Assembly: GCA_037447655.1 (NCBI GenBank)
Contig: JBBHKE010001830.1
Location: 1-36,745 of the forward strand
DNA: 36,745 nt
Origin: Zygnema cylindricum
Taxonomy: Eukaryota; Streptophyta; Zygnematophyceae; Zygnematales; Zygnemataceae
Direction of reading: 5' to 3'
In this document: piece after piece, positions 21,899 through 29,800 of the stretch
Numbering within the stretch: position 1 is the stretch's first letter
How the letters are laid out: the number at the start of each line of letters is the position of its first letter
The notes under the pieces: generated by a model
What the model was told of the DNA's origin: nothing
What the model saw: only the letters and a program-made list of their open reading frames with translations
Database searches by the model: none
Translations under genes and position numbers: made by a program

Positions 21899-23134
21899 AT
21901 GGGCGGAGGAGAAGTTCAGGATAAGGATCTTCCGGGTGTCAGATCGGAAGAACAGGAGAGGCAGGAAGCGGTGGCCCAAGAGGAAGAGTCTCAGATGCCT
22001 GAGGAAGCACCCCCCTTTGGCTCCCCTTTACACGTAGAGCGGTTTCTTAGGGGAGAGATTCCTCCGGAGGTTGCAGTCGCAACTCCTCCCACGCAGCCCG
22101 AGAGGCGACGCTCTCCTCCACCTCCACCTGTCTTCTCCCCCGAGAACTTCCCCACGTTGTCCGAGTCCGCCAGGGCTAGGGCTGCGGAGAAGGCGGAGAG
22201 GCCACCCTTATCCCCTAGAAGCCGTAGAAAGGGGTTGGCACACAAGGAAGCAATCCCTGGTCCCATTCCCGAAATTGGTCGCTTTACCAGGTCCAAGGCA
22301 CCGATAACAGAGATATACATAGATCCAGAGATTCTGGCTGACCCCAACCGGCCAGGTCGCAAGGAAATCTTAGCCCTTCATAATCTCCACGAATTGAAGG
22401 TTAAGAAAGAGTTGGTGCAGCGAGTGGCCAGGTCAGACCGAGCCAAGGTGGTACGCCCAGTGGGAGGTGTAGTAGAGTTACTGAGTAGTTCGTCGGAGAG
22501 TGGCTCTCCCATCTCAGCCCGAGAGCCACCGGAGATGCCGTCTACTTCCCGACAACAGCCTACCATATCTCAGGAAACTGCTACCAGTAGACCTTCTAGG
22601 GGCAGAACAACTTCTCGGGGCCGGACCAGAGAAGTGAGTAGCAAGCGGAAGGTACCTGAGCCTAAGAGAGATTTCAGGTTCAATCATCGGGACAGCAAAG
22701 GTCGATTTGCTCCCCTAGTCAAAGAAGAGCCGTTCTTCCCTTCTGCCCCAATGTCCCAAAGTTCCATGTCTCCTTCCGCACCAGTGGTCCGACCATCCGA
22801 AGGACTATGGCGTTCCAGGCCTACGGACCCTGAAGTACCCGGTTTGGGGATTGCAGATCTCTCGGGTGTGGTGAGCAGCACCCAGAAATTGGTTGAGATT
22901 CTGCGATCGCAGGATAAGGCTACGGCGGGGGCCGGACCCGTCGCAATTGATTGGGATGCCCTTGAAGAGGAAAGGAAGAGAGCATTGGAACAGGAGCTGA
23001 CCCTGATACGGGAGGCTAGACGGAGATCCGGGGGAATCCTTAGTGGACAGGTAGTACCTCCTCGTAGAACCGGTCCCGTGACGGAAGAACAACCTCTGGA
23101 TCAGACAACTCCTCCTGCCCCTCGAGATCCTTGA
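21899..23134 (+). CDS. gag: Gypsy Gag, N-terminal part (ends at an in-frame TGA)
   Basis: The ATG at 21899 opens a frame of 411 codons that ends at TGA 23132-23134. The product is strongly disordered: Glu-rich at first, then Pro/Ser/Arg-rich stretches (RRRSPPPPP near 22108), a basic Arg-rich middle (about residues 220-260) and a Glu/Arg-rich probable coiled coil (about residues 350-380). No domain is recognised in it. The same frame continues without another stop for 716 codons into the capsid region. The TGA therefore looks like one nonsense change, possibly from CGA, and not a natural end. A programmed readthrough is the alternative. The length and disorder are unusual for a gypsy Gag N-terminus. 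Confidence 0.7.
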   Translation: MGGGEVQDKDLPGVRSEEQERQEAVAQEEESQMPEEAPPFGSPLHVERFLRGEIPPEVAVATPPTQPERRRSPPPPPVFSPENFPTLSESARARAAEKAERPPLSPRSRRKGLAHKEAIPGPIPEIGRFTRSKAPITEIYIDPEILADPNRPGRKEILALHNLHELKVKKELVQRVARSDRAKVVRPVGGVVELLSSSSESGSPISAREPPEMPSTSRQQPTISQETATSRPSRGRTTSRGRTREVSSKRKVPEPKRDFRFNHRDSKGRFAPLVKEEPFFPSAPMSQSSMSPSAPVVRPSEGLWRSRPTDPEVPGLGIADLSGVVSSTQKLVEILRSQDKATAGAGPVAIDWDALEEERKRALEQELTLIREARRRSGGILSGQVVPPRRTGPVTEEQPLDQTTPPAPRDP

Positions 23135-25285
23135 ACTTCACCAGAACCGAGACCGGAATCTCCTCTTCATCGGGAAGGGGAGGAAACAACAGGACCTAAC
23201 AAACAGGGGTTGGGTGCAGATTTGCCGAGAAATCCGGTGGCCGCGGCTTCAGATCTCCCCACATTTGTCTCGGTCGAGGGATCTGCTACCGTGGAGGCCG
23301 TGGTGCAGTTACAACTAGACCAGAGACTACACATCTCCCTTGGACTTACCACTCCTCCTCCATCGCCACCTCAGGCATCTTCTCCTTCGCCCTCTGTTTC
23401 TCCGGCAGCTGCAGTCCGTGGGTCAGCGGGACCACCCGTCTTACCCTACAAGTACGACGTTCCTGCCTACTCTCCTCCTCACCGACGTTCTCCCGGTTTC
23501 AGCGAAGGAACTCCTCCACTAGAATCCTCCAAAAGGCGTACACGGAGACAGACCCCCTTCCCTCGTAGTTCTCCGTCATCTCCATCCCCTTCTCCACCAA
23601 TCCCTCAACGATCACCGGTGTCTAAACCAATTCTCCACATTCCCTCGCTGGAAACACTTAACAGGGAGGAACGGGCCGCTCCCGGGTATAGGGGAGCAGG
23701 ACTTCGGGCAGCTTTTCCCAAGGTGATAAACTCCTCGTTTCCCAAGGGCCAACCCCAGGGAGATACTGGTCACCTTACTATCTCGCCCGTCACAAGAACT
23801 TCCTCAGTGGGGGGGAGTGCCATACATCTTCAAACCGCTCCCTCTACCGGAGAAGGAGGCGAACCCGAGCCGGACCACGCAGATCCAGGGGTAATTTCAC
23901 CGGTCCAGTTTGTGAGCCCAACCGGACCATCCTCTTCACAGTTCACCAACCTTGCGGAGGAGGAACAAGAAATGGGAGACGTCCGGATCTTCACCGGGGA
24001 CAACTCGGGAATTGCTTTCTCCGATTTTGAACTGTTGTGGAAATCCTTCACGCAGTCCGAAATTAACAAATACAGGGGAGGGGCCATTCCGGCAGATTTT
24101 GAAACAACCTTCTTTCCGATGATGGTAAATTATCTAGCCGGAGGAGCTTTGGCCGATTATAAGGAGCGTCAACCTGTGTTGATGGCTCCCAGTGTCAAAA
24201 TATCGGATCCGGTTCTGGACGCTGAGGCACTTCAGGCAGCAGCCGACTTGGCTGCCGCAGCCGAAGCTCCTCTCACCGCCACTTTCACCATGGATATGAA
24301 ACTTCAGGCCCAAGGCAGGGCCTATGTCAACCACCTTCAGGCTGTACAGGCAGCCGAAGCGGCCACCCGTATGGTTGCCAATCCTAATCCCTGTACCACT
24401 CTTCTGGACGCTTGGAGACTCCTTTACACAGAAAGGAACGAAACTGCCATCAAGGAGTTCACAGACTTCCGCTGTTTGAAGAATGAAACTCCCCAAACGC
24501 TGTTCAACCGCCTCTCCAGCCTCTGCCAGAAGACCAAACTGTCCACCATCGATACACCGGCTATGGCCACCAAATATTATGTCGCTGTTCGAAATTCCTT
24601 CGGGCCAACGGGACAGGCAGCCTTGGACAATTGGAGTGCCAGTCAGGCTATACACGATCGAAATCCCACAGCTCAAGAAATTTCATTGGCTGCTATGAAA
24701 TTGTATGATCATTTTGTTAATAGCGAGGCACGAGAAAAGGCTGTTACCGGGAAATCCAGAGCCAACTTTGCAGGTTTCGCCGGGGAAACATCGCTCAGCC
24801 ACGACGAACAGACAGAACTGCAAGCTTTGCGGAAGCTTAAGGGGAAACAGGAAGCGGATGCCCAACCAGAACCTGCAATGGGGGGAGATGAAAAAGTTTT
24901 TCTTTACGACTCCCTAAACTGTAACCAGCCAGGTCACGGATGGAAGAGGTGCCCTCGAAAGCTCAAACCAGAACTCGCCATCAAGCAGAAAGAGTTTGAA
25001 AGGGAGCGTGCGGAAAGAACACGGAGACAGCAAGAACGCAAGCAAGGAGGCGGAGGAGGAGACCAAACCCCGGTCACTAAGGAAACCTATAAACCTACTC
25101 CACGCTCTGAAACCGCAAAAATGTCTCAATCACAGCTGAGACAAATCCGACTTCCGAAATTCGATGACGCTCAAATCTCTAATGAGCTAAGGGGGAAGTA
25201 CACTACTGAAGGGTCAAAATGTGAAGCTTGTGGGTTAATGGGCCACAAAGAAGGGCAATGCTTTCGGAAAAATGGGGTTCCGTAG
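23135..25285 (+). CDS. gag: Gypsy Gag: capsid and zinc knuckles (continuation, no own ATG)
   Basis: In the same frame as 21899-23134, this begins with a Pro/Ser-rich linker and continues into a helical capsid-like region (about 23970-24770). There the segment LYTERNETAIKEFTDFRCLKNETPQTLFNRL (near 24424-24515; quoted as landmarks LYTERN and LFNRL) fits retrotransposon Gag. Two CCHC knuckles follow. The first (about 24910-24951) reads SLNCNQPGHGWKRC, with Ser in place of its first Cys, so it is probably damaged. The second (about 25219-25260) is intact, CEACGLMGHKEGQC. Knuckles bind the element RNA during packaging. The frame stops at TAG 25283-25285 but continues open beyond it. Confidence 0.75.
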   Translation, partial: TSPEPRPESPLHREGEETTGPNKQGLGADLPRNPVAAASDLPTFVSVEGSATVEAVVQLQLDQRLHISLGLTTPPPSPPQASSPSPSVSPAAAVRGSAGPPVLPYKYDVPAYSPPHRRSPGFSEGTPPLESSKRRTRRQTPFPRSSPSSPSPSPPIPQRSPVSKPILHIPSLETLNREERAAPGYRGAGLRAAFPKVINSSFPKGQPQGDTGHLTISPVTRTSSVGGSAIHLQTAPSTGEGGEPEPDHADPGVISPVQFVSPTGPSSSQFTNLAEEEQEMGDVRIFTGDNSGIAFSDFELLWKSFTQSEINKYRGGAIPADFETTFFPMMVNYLAGGALADYKERQPVLMAPSVKISDPVLDAEALQAAADLAAAAEAPLTATFTMDMKLQAQGRAYVNHLQAVQAAEAATRMVANPNPCTTLLDAWRLLYTERNETAIKEFTDFRCLKNETPQTLFNRLSSLCQKTKLSTIDTPAMATKYYVAVRNSFGPTGQAALDNWSASQAIHDRNPTAQEISLAAMKLYDHFVNSEAREKAVTGKSRANFAGFAGETSLSHDEQTELQALRKLKGKQEADAQPEPAMGGDEKVFLYDSLNCNQPGHGWKRCPRKLKPELAIKQKEFERERAERTRRQQERKQGGGGGDQTPVTKETYKPTPRSETAKMSQSQLRQIRLPKFDDAQISNELRGKYTTEGSKCEACGLMGHKEGQCFRKNGVP

Positions 25286-25990
25286 GAGATGATGCAGTAT
25301 GCATTGTTAACAAGCGAAGGGGAAACTGCCGTTAATCCCCTGCCACTGCAACTTTTGTATCCTTCGGGACGATCTCCAAATAAACCGGGTCCCAGCAGAC
25401 TGACACCGGAACATATCATTCAGCAACAAAGCACTCAGTTGGCCACTTTGAAAATAGAACTGGTCGCTCTCCGACTGAGATCCTTTGCCCGCACTCCTCA
25501 ACCTCTTACGCCGGCATAGAAACTGCAGAAACAAAAACAAGAACTGCTACAAAAGCTAGCGGAACTGGAGCAGCAAACCACGGTGGGTGGAGATGATGAT
25601 GACCTGATGGGTTGGGATATGGAGCCTCCAAAGGTTCATCATGCTCGAACATTTCTGTCCGAGCATGGAACGTTGGTGTAGGGCAGAGTCGCAGGCAACT
25701 GCGCTCTACAACGTCCTCCCAAAGAAAAGATAAACAACCGATGGAACAAAAGGACCACAGTCGGAAAGCCACAGGTCCCTTATCCTTTACCCCGCGACCA
25801 ATCCTTCTGAACAGTAACATTGGACTGGGACTCAAGCCGACTGACCCGCCTCCTCCGGCTCCAAAGAAACTTCCACTGAAACAGATCAGGAGTGGTTCGA
25901 CAGATACATGGCTGAGAGACTGTCCACAGATCCGCCAGTTACACCTCCTACAGGGAATTCTGACGCAGAGAGTGAGGAAGCAGGGGGGGG
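25286..25990 (+). pseudogene. Gag-protease linker with stops and two frame changes
   Basis: The Gag frame continues after TAG 25283 as a Gln/Leu-rich coiled-coil-like stretch, through TAG 25517, to about 25665. Similar acidic/Pro/Ser composition then appears in a different frame (MERWCRAESQATALYNVL from 25665), interrupted by TAA 25731, TAA 25815 and TGA 25842. It resumes as TETDQEWFDRYMAERL and runs into a run of nine G at 25983-25991. After the G run the Gag frame is used again (EQEKSEDEDSP), joining the protease. The two frame changes compensate. I read this as decay of a once continuous linker, although a recoding signal at the G run cannot be excluded. Confidence 0.55.
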
Positions 25991-26068
25991 GAACAAGAGA
26001 AATCGGAAGACGAGGACTCACCCATTTCATCGCCCAAAGCTCTCCCTCCTTCCTCCAAACCGGCAGTT

Positions 26069-26815
26069 ATGCTAGTACGACACTTAATGCCCTACCCCTT
26101 GAAGCATGTCAAAATGCTAGCTTCCTCCCACAATCTACCCGAAGAAACCCTCATTCAGGCATTAGGGGAAGAAATTCACACTAGGAGGAAAAGGGTCGCG
26201 TTGGCAGAACCGCCCAAGACAGTCTTCATGTCGGCAGAACCAAAAACCTCTCTGGCACATAGGGATTATAAGGCCCTTTCGGTGGCTCTTATTCTCAACA
26301 GGACGGGAAATTTTAAACTTAATGGATACGGCGCGTACCAGGATGCAGTGGTGGATACCGGAGCTCTTCCCAACTTAATAACTACATCAGCGTTACAACA
26401 AATGCCCGAGGAACTCCGGCCAAAAATCAGTCCAAGTGACATATGCTTGAGCACCGTCAGCAGTGGTAGCCAACCAGTATATGGGATCATAAAAGCCATG
26501 GAAATCGAATTTGCTGACGACGCAGGTCAGCACGTGCAGATTCGGCTTCCCTTCCTAGTGGTGGAAGGTAAGCAATTTGAAATTTTGCTGGGTATGGCGA
26601 CGTGGACGAGGTTGAACATGGAGTTGAGCATATGGAAGGAACAAGTTACAGTATCCGACCCTGAGGATCCGGAAGGAACAAAAGTGGTGGTCCCCTTGGA
26701 TTTGTGGAACCGGGGAAAAACGACTGTTCCGGTGTCTGGATGCTATCCCGTCTACTCTGTCTCAACCCCCTCGGAGCTGTTCAAATACTCTAACGATATC
26801 GCGGACACCATCTAG
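26069..26815 (+). CDS. Gypsy retropepsin-like aspartic protease
   Basis: The first ATG is at 26069, but the frame is open from 25991, so the protein probably starts upstream as part of the polyprotein. The active-site motif VVDTGALPNLI lies at about 26347-26379, with catalytic Asp in DTGA. The second hallmark, ILLGMATW before a helix, lies near 26584-26607 and corresponds to the ILG motif that closes the fold. Retropepsins act as dimers and cut Gag and Pol into mature proteins. The frame ends at TAG 26813-26815, followed by CAATTC, and continues open in the same frame into pol. The stop may be a CAG-to-TAG change, or a weak match to the UAG-CAR-YYA readthrough context. Neither is proven. Confidence 0.8.
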   Translation: MLVRHLMPYPLKHVKMLASSHNLPEETLIQALGEEIHTRRKRVALAEPPKTVFMSAEPKTSLAHRDYKALSVALILNRTGNFKLNGYGAYQDAVVDTGALPNLITTSALQQMPEELRPKISPSDICLSTVSSGSQPVYGIIKAMEIEFADDAGQHVQIRLPFLVVEGKQFEILLGMATWTRLNMELSIWKEQVTVSDPEDPEGTKVVVPLDLWNRGKTTVPVSGCYPVYSVSTPSELFKYSNDIADTI

Positions 26816-26869
26816 CAATTCCCTATTTCCAAGCGGTGGGAAAGGGGGTATCAGAACCGATTGGTACAG

Positions 26870-29800
26870 ATGGCCACACTTCGGCGGGAAGTGGACCGGA
26901 GCTTTGCTGCAATATCACCCGGAGCAGCAAAAGTCCTCCGGTCGGAACTTCCAACGGTTCCTAACAAAGGGAAAGACTTCAATCGACAAGTGGTGTCACT
27001 ACAAATCCCGCTTTCAGGACTTAGGATTCTATCCCTATTTTCTGGCATTAGTTCCGATCTGGAAGCCGTCTTGAAAGCTGGATACCAAATAGAAACTTAC
27101 TCGGCAGTCGAGATTGACCCGGACGCCCGTGCAGTCAGCGAATACCGCCTGCAACAGCTGCACCAACTTTACCCACAGCAACTCCCGGTGTCCGCAATGT
27201 CTAACTCTCATCGCACGCTTCCCCAGAATGTGGATAATATCACCGAGTCCCATCTGGAAAAACTCGGAAGGGTAGACCTTGTGGTTGCTGGATGGCCATG
27301 CCAAGGGTATTCGTTAGCGGGACAGGGCCAAGGACACCAGGACGTTCGGAGCAGAACTTTCTTTCAAATGATCAGACTAATAACAGGGTTACAGGAACGC
27401 CAGGACACACCAGTGGGGTACGTCTTGGAAAACGTTCACCCCACGGATGATAAGAGAAAACAGGTGGTCAATAGCTGGAACCAAGTGACCAAGGTTCTAG
27501 GGACCCCCATAGTTTTTGATGCAGCTCAGATCGGATCAAGAGCCCACAGAGTTCGGGCATATTGGACCAACTTGGTCCCTCTTCCAATCCTCCAACAGCT
27601 GTTGAGAACACAGGTTACAGATCCCAACATCACGGTCCAACAGATCCTCGGACCGGGGCGAATGGCCACACCGGTGATCAAAGCCGACAGAGCACCATTC
27701 TTCTGTTGTAATAAGCATGGGTATCCACGGAGGGCCCTCCCAACTCTGGTATCTTTTCCTAATAGCCACGCTTACCGGAAGGGCGCACCAGGAATGATCT
27801 TTGACAGCACAACCGCCACGTGGACAGCGCCGAATATTATAGAACGGGAACAGGCAATGGGGTTTCAACAGGGAACCACAGCTGCGCCAGGGGTATCGGC
27901 TTCAAAAAGGTGCAGTTTAATCGGACAAAGCATGGATTTAAATGCAATTTCCTGGGTACTGAAACATTCTCTTGCGTTCTCAAGCCTTCAATCTCCAAAA
28001 TCACGGACAATATACCTTCAAGCTCCACAGTTGTTGGCCAGGCAAGCAACTCTAAAGCTAGAGGGGGGGAGAGAGACAAGGAGGGAAAAATTCACCAAAT
28101 TCCCAGGAACTTCCTCAGTGGGGGGGAGCAATGCCACACCGGACCCAGGAGTTTCCTTAGTGGGGGGGGGCGGAGTCCCAGAACAGGACAGCTTAGAGGA
28201 AGTTGTCAGCAGCAGCGTTTTAACAGCCGAACCAGGGACCGACCCACAGGTAGAGCTGACCTTCGACATCTCTCTCTTGGGTAGACCACCGGAAGCATTG
28301 GCGGCAGTGGAACCCGGGAAGATGGACTGGACTCTAGGTGAACAGCTAGACCCCCAGCAGAAGGCCCGGCTCTCCAAGCTGTTAGAAGATAACGGGCAGG
28401 TGTTTGCCTGGTCGGATACCGATGTAGGGATCTATAAAGGGACTCCCTTTCGGATTGACTTGATCGACGAGACGGCTACTGTTTGGCAGAAACAGTACCC
28501 TCTCAGTTTCAAGGAGAAGGAGTTCATCACTTTAAAGGTGCAGACTTTGGTGGAAGCTGGGCTGGTTCAGGAGAGTACAGGACTACATGGGTTTGCCTCA
28601 CCAACCGTGCTCCCGCCGAAGAAAGACTCCTCCGGAAAAACTGTGGATTTCCGGATGTGTGGAGACTATCGGATGCTCAACGCGGCAACCGTTTCCGACC
28701 GTTACCCTATGCCCACCCCGGAAGAGATCTTCGACTCTCTTGCTGGGGCCACCATTTACTCCACTTTGGATATGAAAAATGGATTCCACCAGATTGCAAT
28801 GGAGCCAAAACACCGAGAGAGGACGGCTTTTTGGGCCGGATCCAGGCTATATGAATGGCTGTACATGCCCTTTGGCCTCAAGAATGCACCTGCCAAATTC
28901 CAACGGGCCATGGACGAGGCTCTCCGGGGGATTGATTTCGCACGGTGTTATATCGACGATGTTATAATTTTCTCCAAGACATTCGAAGAACACTTGGAGC
29001 ACATACAGATCGTTCTCCGGGCACTCCAAGCAGCGGGCTTGAAGTGTCACCCGGGGAAGGGCATCTTTGGGGTGCAGAAAATTATTTATCTTGGTCATGA
29101 GGTGACTCCCGGGACAGTAGGTCCCCACATGGTTAAGGTGGCAGCCCTAGATGCTCTTCCACCCCCGCAAGACATTTCTGCTCTTCGTACTTTCCTGGGC
29201 CTTGCCAACTATTACCGGCGGTTTATTCCTGAATTCAGTAGCCACGCTCAGCCATTGAACCAATTGTTGCGAAAAGACCAGGAGTGGCAGTGGAAGGAAG
29301 AACAGCAGATTGCTTTCCAATTCCTTAAGGATTCACTCAAACAGCATCCTGTGCTCCGGATGCCCGATCACCAGCGGCCTTTTCTCCTTTATACAGATTG
29401 GAGCAGGTTCGGATTGGGAGCAGTTTTGGCTCAAGTGGACGATGCAGGGGCTGAGTATGTAGTGGCCTACGCAAGCCGGAGTAATAACAGAGCCGAGGGG
29501 AATTACAGCAGTTACCATGGGGAATTACTTGCCGCGGTTTGGGCCATCCAGCACTTCCGGCCTTACCTCTATGGAGTACACTTCACCCTTATTACGGATC
29601 ACCAGCCCCTCAAATGGATCATGGAGAACAGTAAGTTGACGGGAAAGTTAGCCAGATGGGTTCTCATCTTGCAGGAATATGATTTCAGCATCATCCACAG
29701 AGCCGGGGAGATTCATGGGAATGCCGACGGACTCAGCAGGAATCCGGACCCTTCCACCAGAGACTCTACTGGGGCTCGACATGACGAGGACCCTGAGCTC

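Noticed and set aside
22071-22362. Overlapping ORFs on both strands inside gag (for example 21991-22362 minus)
   Set aside because: Shadows of GC-rich proline-rich coding sequence.
27014-27985. Bacterial restriction-modification or phage methyltransferase gene, implying bacterial DNA
   Set aside because: The domain is in frame inside a Ty3/gypsy polyprotein with RT and integrase, and is flanked by eukaryotic transposons; no restriction enzyme is nearby.
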